Assembly: GCF_001506165.1 (NCBI RefSeq)
Contig: NZ_CP011427.1
Location: 4,154,001-4,218,000, forward strand
Source of the DNA: Pantoea vagans
GTDB lineage: Bacteria > Pseudomonadota > Gammaproteobacteria > Enterobacterales > Enterobacteriaceae
DNA length: 64,000 bases
Direction of reading: 5' to 3'
Shown here: in pieces, positions 1-8,755 of the stretch
How positions within the stretch are numbered: the first letter of the stretch is position 1
Layout: the number at the start of each line of letters is the position of its first letter
The notes under the pieces: generated by a model
The model's input: only the letters and a program-made list of their open reading frames with translations
Databases searched by the model: none
What the model was told of the DNA's origin: nothing
Made by a program: the position numbers and the translations under genes

Positions 1-1
1 G

Positions 2-2317
2 GTGCTGGGTCCGGAAGAGGTTGAGCAGAAATATGGTGTTCCGCCGTCACTGATTATCGATTTCCTGGCCATGATGGGCGATAGCTCGGACAATATTCCC
101 GGTGTGCCGGGCGTGGGAGAGAAGACGGCACAAGCACTGCTGCAAGGGTTAGGCGGCATGCAGTCGATTTACGACAATCTCGATAAAGTGGCCGATCTTT
201 CGTTCCGTGGCGCGAAAACCATGGCGGCGAAGCTGGAGCAAAACCGTGAGGTGGCTTTCCTCTCTTATCAGCTGGCGACGATTAAGACCGACGTTGAGCT
301 GGAGCTGGGCTGTGAGCAGCTCACGGTTAACGAGCCTGACGTCGAAGCGCTGCAAACTTTGTTTGGCCGTTACGAGTTCAAACGCTGGATCACCGATTTA
401 CAGGATGGCACCTGGCTTCAGGGTAAGAAGAGCAATACCCAGGCTCAGAAATCACTGGCAAGTGAACCTGTGGCCGCAGCCGCGGAAACAGCCAGCGTGC
501 TGTCATCGGATGGCTACGTCACCATTCTTGATCAGGCGACCTTCGACGAGTGGCTGCAAAAGCTGAAAAATGCGGAGCTGTTTGCCTTCGATTTGGAAAC
601 CGATTCGCTGGATAACTGGAGCGCCAACATTATTGGTCTCTCCTTTGCGATCGCGCCGGGTGAAGCGGCTTATCTTCCGGTGGGCCATGACTATCTTGAT
701 GCACCAGACCAGCTGGACCGCACCGACGTCCTGAAACAGCTGAAACCGCTGCTTGAAGATGCCAAAGCCGCGAAAGTGGGGCAAAACCTCAAGTACGACC
801 GCGGCGTGCTCAAGAATTACGACATTGAGCTGAAAGGCATTAAATTCGACACCATGCTGGAGTCTTACTGTCTGAACAGCGTTGGCGGTAAACATGATAT
901 GGACAGCCTGGCGGCGCGCTGGTTGAACCACAAAACCGTGACCTTTGAAGAGATTGCCGGAAAAGGCAAAAATCAGCTGACCTTCAACCAGATTGCGATT
1001 GAGCAGGCCGCTCACTACGCCGCAGAAGACGCCGATGTCACGCTGCAGCTGCACATGCAAATGTGGCCAAAGCTGGAGCAGGAAGCGGGGCCGAAGCAGG
1101 TGTTTACCGACATTGAAATGCCGCTGGTTACGGTGATTTCTCGTGTTGAGCGTAACGGCGTGTTGATCGATCAAAACATTCTGGCGAAGCACTCGCAGGA
1201 GCTGACTACCCGTTTGGCTGAGCTTGAGCTGAAGGCTCACGAATTAGCCGGTGAGCCGTTTAATCTCTCTTCTACCAAACAGCTGCAAACCATTCTGTTT
1301 GAAAAGCAGGGCATTAAACCCACCAAGAAAACGCCGGGCGGTGCCCCATCAACCAGTGAAGAAGTGCTGGCTGAGCTGGCTCTCGACTATCCGCTGCCAA
1401 AAGTGATTCTGGAGCACCGTGGTCTGTCGAAGCTCAAGTCGACCTACACCGATAAATTGCCACTGATGATCAATCCGAAAACCGGTCGCGTCCATACCTC
1501 TTATCATCAGGCAGTTACCGCAACCGGGCGTCTCTCTTCGACCGATCCGAACCTGCAAAATATCCCGGTGCGTAATGATGAAGGTCGTCGTATTCGCCAG
1601 GCGTTTATAGCGGGTGCGGATAAGCGCATTGTGGCGGCTGACTACTCGCAAATTGAACTGCGTATTATGGCGCACCTGTCACAGGATAAAGGCTTGCTGG
1701 ATGCCTTTGCGCAGGGAGAAGACATTCACCGTGCCACGGCGTCAGAAGTGTTTGGTGTGGCGCTGAGTAAGGTGTCAGGGGAGCAGCGTCGCAGTGCCAA
1801 AGCGATTAACTTTGGTTTGATCTATGGCATGAGCGCATTTGGTTTATCGCGTCAGCTGAATATCGGTGCCGGCGAAGCGAAGAAGTATATGGATCTCTAT
1901 TTCGAACGTTATCCGGGCGTGCTGCGCTATATGGAAGAGACGCGTGCGCAAGCTGCGGAGAAGGGCTACGTTGAAACCCTTGAGGGCCGCCGTCTGTGGC
2001 TGCCGGACATCAATTCCAGCAACGCCATTCGTCGTAAAGCGGCTGAGCGTGCGGCGATTAATGCCCCGATGCAAGGCACGGCAGCAGATATCATTAAACG
2101 CGCGATGATTGCTGTGGATGGGTGGTTACAACAGCAGAATGATGATGCAGTGCAGATGATCATGCAGGTACACGATGAATTGGTGTTCGAGATCCGCAAT
2201 GATGCGGTTGAGAGTGCCAGTGCGACGATCCGTCAACTGATGGAGAGCAGCATGAAGTTGGATGTACCGCTGCAGGTTGAAGTCGGAACGGGTGATAACT
2301 GGGATCAGGCACACTAA
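2..2317 (+). CDS. polA: DNA polymerase I (5' end outside window)
   Basis: Gap-filling and Okazaki-fragment-processing polymerase. The frame is already open at the window edge; 771 residues remain against 928 in E. coli, so about 157 N-terminal residues lie upstream. What remains starts in the last part of the 5'-nuclease domain ([18 protein letters not shown], the H3TH DNA-binding element). Then comes the 3'-5' proofreading domain with the metal-binding D-x-E of [11 protein letters not shown] near residue 197. The polymerase domain follows, with motif A (DYSQIELR), motif B ([14 protein letters not shown]) and motif C (VHDEL). All catalytic residues that can be seen are present, so the enzyme looks fully active. 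The Spot 42 gene follows on the same strand, as in E. coli. Confidence 0.97.
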   Translation: MLGPEEVEQKYGVPPSLIIDFLAMMGDSSDNIPGVPGVGEKTAQALLQGLGGMQSIYDNLDKVADLSFRGAKTMAAKLEQNREVAFLSYQLATIKTDVELELGCEQLTVNEPDVEALQTLFGRYEFKRWITDLQDGTWLQGKKSNTQAQKSLASEPVAAAAETASVLSSDGYVTILDQATFDEWLQKLKNAELFAFDLETDSLDNWSANIIGLSFAIAPGEAAYLPVGHDYLDAPDQLDRTDVLKQLKPLLEDAKAAKVGQNLKYDRGVLKNYDIELKGIKFDTMLESYCLNSVGGKHDMDSLAARWLNHKTVTFEEIAGKGKNQLTFNQIAIEQAAHYAAEDADVTLQLHMQMWPKLEQEAGPKQVFTDIEMPLVTVISRVERNGVLIDQNILAKHSQELTTRLAELELKAHELAGEPFNLSSTKQLQTILFEKQGIKPTKKTPGGAPSTSEEVLAELALDYPLPKVILEHRGLSKLKSTYTDKLPLMINPKTGRVHTSYHQAVTATGRLSSTDPNLQNIPVRNDEGRRIRQAFIAGADKRIVAADYSQIELRIMAHLSQDKGLLDAFAQGEDIHRATASEVFGVALSKVSGEQRRSAKAINFGLIYGMSAFGLSRQLNIGAGEAKKYMDLYFERYPGVLRYMEETRAQAAEKGYVETLEGRRLWLPDINSSNAIRRKAAERAAINAPMQGTAADIIKRAMIAVDGWLQQQNDDAVQMIMQVHDELVFEIRNDAVESASATIRQLMESSMKLDVPLQVEVGTGDNWDQAH

Positions 2318-2574
2318 CAGGTGAATGTTGGCGGCATCTCGGTGCCGCTGACATCATCATAAGAAAAAAGTTTGATTAATCGGTTCAGCAAACCCGCAAA
2401 GCCGCTTGTAAAATGCACGTTGGGTAACTGCTTATCCCCTAAGCATTTTTTTAGTAATTAAACTACATGCCTTAAGCCAAAGTGTGACGAACCTGGTAAA
2501 AAAGATGTCGGATCCTGAAACTTAACAACAAAAAACCCTTTGTCGGTCAGGAAAAATCAGGTAAAGTTCATCGC

Positions 2575-2682
2575 GTAGGGTACAGAGGTAAGATGTTCTA
2601 TCTTTCAGACCTTTTACTTCACGTAATCGGATTTGGCTGAATATTTAGCCGCCCCAGTCATTTATGACTGGGGCGTTTTTTA
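2575..2682 (+). ncRNA. spf: Spot 42 small RNA
   Basis: Hfq-dependent sRNA that in E. coli base-pairs with mRNAs of secondary carbon metabolism (for example galK) and is itself repressed by CRP-cAMP. The sequence from GTAGGGTACAGAGGTAAGAT onward matches my recall of E. coli Spot 42 almost base for base, including the unstructured middle part. It ends in a strong rho-independent terminator (arms 2651-2660 and 2665-2674, then GTTTTTTATT). Its position between polA and engB is also the conserved one. A TGTGA half-site at 2483-2487 could belong to a CRP operator, but the second half is poor. Confidence 0.95.
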
Positions 2683-2684
2683 TT
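2651..2684 (+). terminator. Rho-independent terminator of Spot 42
   Basis: A 10-bp perfect stem (GCCCCAGTCA / TGACTGGGGC) with a 4-nt loop is followed by a T-rich run. It forms the 3' end of the sRNA and the Hfq-binding U tail. Confidence 0.93.
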
Positions 2685-2695
2685 GGGCTTTTTCT

Positions 2696-2719
2696 GAAAA
2701 GCGGGCTGAAAAACCCGCT
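2696..2719 (-). terminator. Terminator downstream of engB
   Basis: Read on the minus strand, AGCGGG (2714-2719) pairs with CCCGCT (2700-2705) and is followed by TTTT. It lies 8 bp after the engB stop codon. Confidence 0.6.
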
Positions 2720-2726
2720 GGAGAGA

Positions 2727-3368
2727 TTAGGCGGAGGGTGCTTCGCTATCGCCTTCCTGCGCCGGTTCCAGTTCTGCGAACCAGCTGTCCAGCTTTTGAC
2801 GAACGATATCCACACCCAGCTTTTTCAACGATGAGAACATCTCGACCTGCACATCACCCATAAAGCCCAATGCAGCTTCACGCACCATCTTGAGCTGTGC
2901 TTTACGCGCGCCTGAGGCCAGCTTATCCGCTTTAGTTAACAGTACCAGCACCGGAATGCCACTCTGAACGGCCCACTCAATCATGTTCTGATCAAGGTCT
3001 TTCAATGGATGGCGGATATCCATCAGCACCACCAAGCCTTTCAGTGCCTGACGTTTCTGCAAATATTCAGACAGTGCGCGCTGCCACTTGCGCTTCATTT
3101 CTTCCGGTACTTCCGCGTAACCGTAACCTGGCAAGTCCACTAAGCGCTTACCATCAACCACTTCAAACAGGTTGATGAGCTGGGTACGGCCAGGCGTTTT
3201 ACTGGTACGTGCCAGACCTTTCTGATTGGTCAGGGTGTTCAGTGCGCTGGATTTGCCCGCATTAGAGCGCCCGGCAAAGGCGACTTCAATGCCCGCATCC
3301 GCCGGCAAATGGCGAATATCCGGGGCGCTGAGCATAAAATGGGTCATGTGATAGTTCAAAGCAGACAA
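2727..3368 (-). CDS. engB: Ribosome biogenesis GTP-binding protein EngB (YihA/YsxC)
   Basis: Essential GTPase of the TrmE-Era-EngA-YihA-Septin family that acts in 50S subunit assembly. The 213 residues match the E. coli protein (210) along nearly the whole length. G1 P-loop GRSNAGKS is at about residue 33, the switch region TPGRTQ near 58, G3 [11 protein letters not shown] near 78 and G4 TKAD near 144. The start is a TTG: the protein begins [10 protein letters not shown], collinear with E. coli TNLNYQQTHF, and GGAG lies about 7 nt upstream. The first ATG would remove seven conserved residues. The gene is convergent with spf and divergent from the CsrC-type RNA. Confidence 0.96.
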   Translation of the reverse strand: MSALNYHMTHFMLSAPDIRHLPADAGIEVAFAGRSNAGKSSALNTLTNQKGLARTSKTPGRTQLINLFEVVDGKRLVDLPGYGYAEVPEEMKRKWQRALSEYLQKRQALKGLVVLMDIRHPLKDLDQNMIEWAVQSGIPVLVLLTKADKLASGARKAQLKMVREAALGFMGDVQVEMFSSLKKLGVDIVRQKLDSWFAELEPAQEGDSEAPSA

Positions 3369-3457
3369 AGTAAAACTCCAGCAGAGTGATTCGGCAATTG
3401 GGCTGATTATACCTGTTATGGCGCAAAAGTGCCCGATGGCGTCTTAACGCGCTATTT

Positions 3458-3475
3458 TGTAAGAGATCAACGATT
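3458..3475 (+). promoter_or_regulatory. Possible UvrY (BarA/UvrY) half-site upstream of csrC
   Basis: TGTAAGAGATC matches the left part of the 18-bp UvrY inverted repeat known upstream of E. coli csrB and csrC. It lies about 165 bp before the proposed csrC start, a distance like that in E. coli. The right arm is not conserved, so this is only a candidate. Confidence 0.35.
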
Positions 3476-3589
3476 GTTACTGCCAGTCATTACCGCTTAA
3501 TGGAATGTTCACATTAAGACTTGTTGTTAATAATCATGGTGTTAATGGAATCATGAAAAAGACCGCTCTAAATAAGAGACAAGTCTCAC

Positions 3590-3617
3590 TTGTTCATTTT
3601 ACTGATTGGTCTACATT
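3590..3617 (+). promoter_or_regulatory. Candidate csrC promoter
   Basis: A -35-like TTGTTC (3590-3595) and a -10-like TACATT (3612-3617) are separated by 16 bp. Transcription would start near 3624, which gives an RNA of about 225 nt; E. coli CsrC is about 245 nt. Confidence 0.45.
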
Positions 3618-3623
3618 GAGTGT

Positions 3624-3850
3624 CAGTGCACGGCAGCACCTATCAGGATGATGCGCTCAGGAGTGTCGGGGAAGACCAAGAGCATGGCAGGAAGTGATTC
3701 AGGCACGAGTCAGACAAGGAAAAGGAATACTCGCAGGAGCGATGGGGCGAAGGAGCAACCGGGACGTGGTGAGCCGTAAAGGATTGATACCGTAATTCCT
3801 TCATGAGAAGGTGCGAAATAAGGCGATAGCATAGGCTATCGCCTTTTTTC
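3624..3850 (+). ncRNA. csrC: CsrC-type sRNA, sponge for CsrA/RsmA
   Basis: This region between engB and yihI, where E. coli carries csrC, has no ORF but ten GGA triplets between 3640 and 3790, several in the AGGA, CAGGA or GGGGA contexts that CsrA binds. It ends in an intrinsic terminator whose 3' half (CGCCTTTTTTCTTT) equals the end of E. coli CsrC. CsrB/C-type RNAs sequester the translational regulator CsrA and so shift the cell between glycogen/biofilm and motility programmes. The body of the RNA is otherwise diverged from E. coli, which is normal for this class. The 5' end is an estimate from the promoter-like elements. Confidence 0.85.
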
Positions 3851-3852
3851 TT
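3821..3852 (+). terminator. Intrinsic terminator of csrC
   Basis: AGGCGATAGC and GCTATCGCCT form a long stem with a short loop, followed by TTTTTTC. It matches the E. coli csrC terminator in layout and in its last bases. Confidence 0.88.
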
Positions 3853-3922
3853 TGCCCGCTTTCTGCTAGATTTCGCCGCAATTCTATACTGAATTCACTT
3901 AGCATCACTGAGACCGGACACC

Positions 3923-4444
3923 ATGAAGCAACCTGCATCAGCCCCGCGTGGCAAACCTGCTGCAAAAGCCAAGCGCAAATCGCGTGAAGAACTCAACCAG
4001 GAAGCGCGCGACCGTAAACGCGATAAAAAACACAGTGGCCACAAATCTGGCAGCCGTGCCAATCCGGAAGTGCAAGCCGCAAATAAAGGCCAGGGTAAAA
4101 AAAGCCAGGACCCACGCGTAGGCAGCAAAAAGCCGATTGCGCTGGTGGCCGACGGTAAAACTCAGCCAGAGAAGAAACCCGCCGCGCAACCCAAGCCGAA
4201 AGCGGAAAAAGTGCGTTTAACGCCGCAGGAAGAGCTGGCCAAGCTGGAAAACGATGAGCGTCTGGATACGCTGCTGGATCGTCTTGAAAATGGCGAGACG
4301 CTGAGCGGCGAAGATCAGGCCTGGCTGGACCAAACCTTAGACCGCATCGACGAGCTGATGGAAACTCTGGGCATTGCCTTGGATGACGAAGCGGAAGATG
4401 AGCAGGCAGAAGAAGATATGATGCGCCTGTTGAAGGGCAACTAA
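3923..4444 (+). CDS. yihI: Der GTPase-activating protein YihI
   Basis: YihI stimulates the GTPase of the ribosome-assembly factor Der (EngA) and so tunes 50S maturation. The protein has 173 residues. The N-terminal half (1-100) is very rich in Lys, Arg, Gln, Pro and Ala ([20 protein letters not shown]) and probably disordered. The acidic C-terminal part (about 105-173) contains [19 protein letters not shown] and ends [10 protein letters not shown], which is characteristic of the family. The start ATG is the only one near the conserved beginning. Together with engB it forms a small cluster of ribosome-assembly GTPase functions around csrC. Confidence 0.93.
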   Translation: MKQPASAPRGKPAAKAKRKSREELNQEARDRKRDKKHSGHKSGSRANPEVQAANKGQGKKSQDPRVGSKKPIALVADGKTQPEKKPAAQPKPKAEKVRLTPQEELAKLENDERLDTLLDRLENGETLSGEDQAWLDQTLDRIDELMETLGIALDDEAEDEQAEEDMMRLLKGN

Positions 4445-4501
4445 GGCACTTTTTGATCGGCATGCGTGTTACCGCATGCCGCGCTAAACAGGTATTCGCT
4501 T

Positions 4502-4678
4502 ATGCTTTGGCCTGGATCAATTTTAGCGCTGCTACTGACATGTTATCTGCTGTGGTTATTGTTTAAACTACGCCGCCTGTCGCGTCTGAAGTCGCGTATA
4601 CGCCGGCGTTCGGCTCACCGCTTCATCCACTCTTCTGCTACGCGACCCTCTCTCAGACGACGTCACCGTAAGGAGTGA
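4502..4678 (+). CDS. Small basic single-pass membrane protein, unknown function
   Basis: I do not recognise this 58-residue frame. It has one hydrophobic segment (about residues 5-22, GSILALLLTCYLLWLLF) followed by a strongly basic tail (KLRRLSRLKSRIRRRSAHR and RRRHRKE). That predicts an N-out/C-in inner-membrane peptide whose tail could bind RNA, DNA or phospholipid. CAGG lies about 9 nt before ATG 4502. The stop codon lies 2 bp before the hemN ATG, so translation may be coupled. An earlier GTG at 4466 falls inside a GGCATGCG/CGCATGCC hairpin (4459-4480) and is less likely. Some gammaproteobacteria carry a longer anchored DUF2489 protein next to yihI; whether this is a remnant of one is a guess. 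Confidence 0.5.
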   Translation: MLWPGSILALLLTCYLLWLLFKLRRLSRLKSRIRRRSAHRFIHSSATRPSLRRRHRKE

Positions 4679-4680
4679 GC

Positions 4681-6054
4681 ATGTCATCGCAGCAGATTGA
4701 ATGGGATCAGCGCCTGATTGAAAAATACAATTACGCAGGCCCGCGCTACACCTCTTATCCCACCGCGTTGGAGTTTAATGAAAACTTCGGCGAGGCGGCA
4801 TTTCAGCAAGCCGTTGAACGCTATCCTGAGCGATCTCTGTCACTGTATGTGCACATCCCGTTCTGCCATCGTCTGTGCTATTTCTGCGGTTGCAATAAGA
4901 TCGTCACGCGCCAGTTGCACAAGGCAGACCGCTATCTTGATGTGTTGGAACAGGAAATCCGTCAGCGAGCCCCGCTTTTTGCTGGTCGTCGCGTAACCCA
5001 ATTACACTGGGGCGGCGGCACGCCAACCTTTCTTAACCCGGCACAGGTGAGCCGGCTGGTGGCGCTATTACGCAGCCATTTTGACATTGCGGATGATGTT
5101 GAAATGTCGATCGAGGTCGATCCACGTGAAATTGAACTGGAGATGATCGATCATCTGCGTGCCGAGGGGTTTAACCGACTGAGCATGGGCGTGCAGGACT
5201 TCAACAAAGCCGTGCAGGAGCGTGTTAACCGCGTTCAGGATGAAGAGACCATCTTTGCCCTGGTCGAGCGTGCTCGGGCGCAGGGGTTCCGTTCCGTGAG
5301 TCTCGATTTGATCTACGGCCTGCCGTTGCAAACGCCAGAGAGCTTTGCTTTTACCTTGCAGCGGGTAATCGCACTCAATCCCGACCGCCTTAGCGTGTTT
5401 AACTATGCGCATATGCCCACCCTGTTCGCGGCGCAACGTAAGATCAAAGATGATGAACTGCCCAGTGCCGCCCAGAAGTTGCTGATTCTGCAGCAAACTA
5501 TCGCAACCTTAACCCGCGCGGGCTACCAATTCATTGGGATGGATCACTTTGCCAAGCCAGATGATGAGCTGGCTGTGGCACAGCGTGCCGGTGTGCTTCA
5601 TCGCAACTTCCAGGGTTACACCACCCAGGGAGAGAGCGATCTGCTCGGTTTCGGGGTGTCGGCGATCAGTATGCTGGGTGACGGCTATGCGCAGAACCAG
5701 AAAGATTTGAAGGCGTATTATCGCGACGTTGAGCAGCGTGGCAATGCCTTGTGGCGCGGCCTGACGTTAAGCGATGATGATTGCCTGCGCCGCGATGTGA
5801 TCAAAGCGCTGATCTGTAATTTCTCTCTGGATTTTTCTGCCATTGAGGCGCAATGGCCAATCGATTTTGACGACTATTTCGCAGAGGATTTAGCGCTGCT
5901 TGCGCCGTTAATCGCCGATGGCTTGCTGGAACAGCAGGGGCGCTGCCTGCAGGTAACGGGGATTGGACGTTTGCTGATTCGCAATATCTGCATGTGCTTT
6001 GATCGTTACCTGCGCCAGAAAGCCCGTCTGCAGCAATTTTCACGTGTGATATAA
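4681..6054 (+). CDS. hemN: Oxygen-independent coproporphyrinogen III dehydrogenase
   Basis: Radical-SAM enzyme that oxidatively decarboxylates coproporphyrinogen III to protoporphyrinogen IX during anaerobic haem synthesis. The 457 residues equal the E. coli length. The [4Fe-4S]/SAM site is HIPFCHRLCYFCGC near residue 60 (C-x3-C-x2-C plus the fourth Cys). The GGGTP motif of radical-SAM proteins is near 112, and the HemN-type tail RLLIRNICMCFDRYLRQKARLQQFSR is complete. I chose ATG 4681 because it aligns with E. coli MSVQQIDWD; GTG 4675 would overlap the upstream stop. The gene is convergent with glnG. Confidence 0.97.
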   Translation: MSSQQIEWDQRLIEKYNYAGPRYTSYPTALEFNENFGEAAFQQAVERYPERSLSLYVHIPFCHRLCYFCGCNKIVTRQLHKADRYLDVLEQEIRQRAPLFAGRRVTQLHWGGGTPTFLNPAQVSRLVALLRSHFDIADDVEMSIEVDPREIELEMIDHLRAEGFNRLSMGVQDFNKAVQERVNRVQDEETIFALVERARAQGFRSVSLDLIYGLPLQTPESFAFTLQRVIALNPDRLSVFNYAHMPTLFAAQRKIKDDELPSAAQKLLILQQTIATLTRAGYQFIGMDHFAKPDDELAVAQRAGVLHRNFQGYTTQGESDLLGFGVSAISMLGDGYAQNQKDLKAYYRDVEQRGNALWRGLTLSDDDCLRRDVIKALICNFSLDFSAIEAQWPIDFDDYFAEDLALLAPLIADGLLEQQGRCLQVTGIGRLLIRNICMCFDRYLRQKARLQQFSRVI

Positions 6055-6080
6055 AAACAAAAGGCGGCCTGAAGGCCGCC
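6055..6080 (-). terminator. Terminator of the glnALG operon
   Basis: On the minus strand AGGCGGCCT pairs with AGGCCGCCT and is followed by TTTGTTTTT, 24 bp after the glnG stop. On the plus strand the same stem may also stop hemN transcripts, but no T tract follows there. Confidence 0.8.
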
Positions 6081-6103
6081 TGCGGTTGCACTAAGCTGCA
6101 ATC

Positions 6104-7513
6104 TTACTCCATACCCAGTTCTTTCAATTTACGCGTCAGCGTATTTCGACCCCAACCGAGTAACCGTGCGGCTTCCTGCTTGTGCCCCTGAGTGTGGCGC
6201 AGTGCGGTGGTGAGCAGCGTACGCTCCATTTCCGGCTGAGCTTCAGAGAGCAGGTTTTGATGACCGGAACGCAGCGCGCGGTCCGCCCATTGTGCCAGCA
6301 GTGTTGCCCAGCTATCCGGCAGAGATTGCACTGGACTATCTGGCGTGCTCGACTCAAACAGTTCCGGCGGCAGGTCCTGAATCAACACTTCCTGGCCCGC
6401 AGCCATTACGGTTAACCAACGGCAGGTGTTCTCCAGCTGGCGCACGTTACCGGACCAATGCAGACGCGTCAGTGCGGTTTCCGTCTCCTGGTGCAGAATT
6501 TTCGCTTCCACACCCAACTCACGCGCAGCCACCTGCAGGAAGTAGCGCGCCAGACGAGGGATGTCTTCACGACGCTCGCGCAGTGGCGGCAGATGGACAC
6601 GGATCACGTTGAGACGGTGGAACAAGTCTTCACGGAACTTGCCTTCTTGCACGCGCAGTTCAAGGTTTTGGTGGGTTGCCGCGATGATACGCACGTCCAC
6701 TTTCACCGGCGCATAGCCGCCCACGCGATAGAACTGGCCATCAGCCAAAACGCGTAACAAGCGGGTCTGCACATCGAGCGGCATATCACCGATTTCATCG
6801 AGGAATAGCGTACCGCCATCAGCTTGCTCAAAGCGACCCTGACGAATCTGGTTTGCCCCGGTAAAGGCACCTTTCTCGTGTCCGAACAGCTCGGATTCGA
6901 TCAGGTCTTTAGGAATGGCAGCCATATTCAGCGCGATAAACGGTGATTTAGCCCGCGGACTATGACGATGCAGCGCATGCGCCACCAACTCTTTACCGGT
7001 ACCTGATTCGCCGTTAATCAGCACACTGATCGACGAGCGCGACAAGCGGCCAATTATACGGAACACATCCTGCATCGCTGGCGCTTCGCCAATGATATCG
7101 GTAGTGGGGCCGCTCACCGGCTGATTGCGCGGCTGCTGCTGCTCCTGATAATGGCTAATCGCACGTTCAACCAGTGCCACCGCCTCATCGATATCAAACG
7201 GTTTTGGCAGGTAATCAAACGCACCCTGCTGATAGGCGCTCACTGCGGCATCCAAATCCGAATGCGCGGTCATGATGATCACCGGCAGCATAGGATGACG
7301 CTGTTTAATTTGTTTCAGCAACGCCAGCCCATCCATGCCCGGCATGCGAATATCTGATAACAATACATCTGGGGTTTTACTTGAGAGTGCATCCAGCACC
7401 TCATTGGCGCTGTCAAATGTTGCGCAGCTCAAACCGGCTCCAGTGAGCGCACGTTCAAGCACCCAGCGGATGGAGCTATCGTCATCGACGATCCAGACTA
7501 TCCCTCGTTGCAT
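6104..7513 (-). CDS. glnG: Nitrogen regulation protein NR(I), NtrC
   Basis: Sigma-54-dependent response regulator that activates glnA and the Ntr regulon under nitrogen limitation. The 469 residues match E. coli NtrC. The receiver domain is at 1-120, with the phospho-acceptor Asp in [11 protein letters not shown] (residue 54). The AAA+ domain spans about 140-370, with Walker A GESGTGKE, the sigma-54 contact loop GAFTGA and Walker [13 protein letters not shown]. The Fis-type HTH is at the end ([21 protein letters not shown]). GAGG lies before the ATG. It is the last gene of glnA-glnL-glnG, 7 bp after glnL. Confidence 0.98.
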   Translation of the reverse strand: MQRGIVWIVDDDSSIRWVLERALTGAGLSCATFDSANEVLDALSSKTPDVLLSDIRMPGMDGLALLKQIKQRHPMLPVIIMTAHSDLDAAVSAYQQGAFDYLPKPFDIDEAVALVERAISHYQEQQQPRNQPVSGPTTDIIGEAPAMQDVFRIIGRLSRSSISVLINGESGTGKELVAHALHRHSPRAKSPFIALNMAAIPKDLIESELFGHEKGAFTGANQIRQGRFEQADGGTLFLDEIGDMPLDVQTRLLRVLADGQFYRVGGYAPVKVDVRIIAATHQNLELRVQEGKFREDLFHRLNVIRVHLPPLRERREDIPRLARYFLQVAARELGVEAKILHQETETALTRLHWSGNVRQLENTCRWLTVMAAGQEVLIQDLPPELFESSTPDSPVQSLPDSWATLLAQWADRALRSGHQNLLSEAQPEMERTLLTTALRHTQGHKQEAARLLGWGRNTLTRKLKELGME

Positions 7514-7520
7514 AGAAACC

Positions 7521-8570
7521 TCACTGGCGAATAGGCAGGTAGACCGAGAATTCGGTGTGTCCTGGCCAACTGTTAAATTCTATTTTTCCTGAATGCTGAT
7601 CGATCAGACTGCGGGCGATGGAGAGACCTAAACCCGTGCCCCCTTCGCGTCCGCTGACCATCGGATAGAACAGCGTATCTTGTAGCTGGGCAGGTATGCC
7701 TGGGCCATCATCTTCAATATCAATGCGTGCCACTAAGCGATAACGTGTGCCGTGCAGCGTCAGTTGGAAAGCAGTGCGCGTGCGGATGACGATAGTGCCG
7801 CCTTCCTCACCCAGCGCTTGCAGGGCATTACGCACTACATTAAGCAGCACCTGCTCAATCTGGTCAGGGTCATGCGGCAGTTCTGGCAGGCTGGGGTCGT
7901 AATCACGCACCAGCGAGACATTGTCCGGTAACTCCATTGAGACCAGGTTGACCACGCGCTCGGCCACCTGATGAATGCTTTGTGTTACGTGCATACCCGG
8001 CTGTTGTGGCCCGAGTAAGCGATCGACCAGATTGCGCAGGCGGTCCGCCTGTTCAATGATGATCCGGGTATATTCATGCAGCGACGGATCGGGCAGGGCA
8101 CGGGTTAATAATTGTGCCGCGCCGCGTAATCCACCCAGCGGGTTTTTAATTTCATGTGCCAGTCCGCGCACTAAATCGCGGGCTGCGACCTGCTGTGCAT
8201 GTTGCAACTGTTCCTGGCTCAGGCGACGTTGATTATCCATCGGCGCCATTTCCAGCAAAATAAGGCCATCGGGCAGTCGTTGCGCCGTCAGCGACATAAT
8301 GTGCGCCCGGCCATCAACCACCAAAGTGACTTCGCTGTCGGTAAAGCCCTGGCCTGCTCCAAGACTCTCGCTCATCACCTCAATATTCAGCGAAAAATAG
8401 CCGGTTAATTCCGGTAATGGCGTGCCGAACAATTTGCGTGAGCTTTGCGCCAGTAATTGCTGAGCTGCCGGGTTGGCATAATGGATAACCAGATCGTTAT
8501 CGACCAGCAAAATACTGTTGATTAGAGAGTTGAGTATCTGCCCCGCGTCGGGCAGCGTGCCAGTAGCCAT
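7521..8570 (-). CDS. glnL: Nitrogen sensor kinase/phosphatase NR(II), NtrB
   Basis: Cytoplasmic histidine kinase that phosphorylates NtrC when nitrogen is short; in the presence of the PII protein it becomes the NtrC phosphatase. It has 349 residues: a PAS-like N-terminal domain (1-110), the H-box [13 protein letters not shown] with the phosphorylated His near residue 139, and the ATPase domain with N, G1 and G2 boxes ([33 protein letters not shown]). There are no membrane segments, as expected for NtrB. An NtrC operator sits 13 bp before the start codon, in the internal promoter. Confidence 0.98.
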   Translation of the reverse strand: MATGTLPDAGQILNSLINSILLVDNDLVIHYANPAAQQLLAQSSRKLFGTPLPELTGYFSLNIEVMSESLGAGQGFTDSEVTLVVDGRAHIMSLTAQRLPDGLILLEMAPMDNQRRLSQEQLQHAQQVAARDLVRGLAHEIKNPLGGLRGAAQLLTRALPDPSLHEYTRIIIEQADRLRNLVDRLLGPQQPGMHVTQSIHQVAERVVNLVSMELPDNVSLVRDYDPSLPELPHDPDQIEQVLLNVVRNALQALGEEGGTIVIRTRTAFQLTLHGTRYRLVARIDIEDDGPGIPAQLQDTLFYPMVSGREGGTGLGLSIARSLIDQHSGKIEFNSWPGHTEFSVYLPIRQ

Positions 8571-8582
8571 ACAGCGTTCCTC

Positions 8583-8599
8583 TGCACTAAGTTAGTGCA
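8583..8599 (-). promoter_or_regulatory. NtrC operator at the internal glnL promoter
   Basis: TGCACTAAGTTAGTGCA is a perfect 17-bp palindrome that fits the NtrC consensus (TGCACYANNNTGGTGCA). It lies just upstream of glnL. In E. coli NtrC represses glnLp from such a site, keeping kinase and regulator levels low when glnAp2 is off. Confidence 0.85.
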
Positions 8600-8648
8600 T
8601 TATAGCCTTTTAGGACGGAAATCTGTCTTTGAAACGGTATTTGCGCGG

Positions 8649-8675
8649 AGAAAAAAGCCCATCCGGAGATGGGCC
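8649..8675 (-). terminator. Attenuating terminator between glnA and glnL
   Basis: On the minus strand GGCCCATCTCCGGATGGGC folds into a stem and is followed by TTTTTTC. It lies about 80 bp after the glnA stop. This explains why far more glutamine synthetase than NtrB/NtrC can be made from one operon. A second stem (GCGCCGC/GCGGCGC) is at about 8716-8735. Confidence 0.8.
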
Positions 8676-8755
8676 AAAGTTTCCACGGCAATATAAAAAG
8701 TTTTCAGACTCTGTGCGCCGCCAAAAAAGCGGCGCATGAAGCCGAATTTTTTAAA

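Noticed and set aside
503..1240. 245-codon open frame on the minus strand inside polA
   Set aside because: It lies fully antisense to the exonuclease and polymerase parts of polA, has no family resemblance and no ribosome-binding site; a shadow of the GC-rich third-position pattern.
2461..2500. Full CRP operator upstream of Spot 42
   Set aside because: Only one TGTGA half-site is clear; the second half does not match, so it is mentioned only in the spf entry.
4466..4501. GTG start for the small membrane protein before hemN
   Set aside because: The codon lies inside a perfect GGCATGCG/CGCATGCC hairpin; ATG 4502 has a better-placed CAGG.
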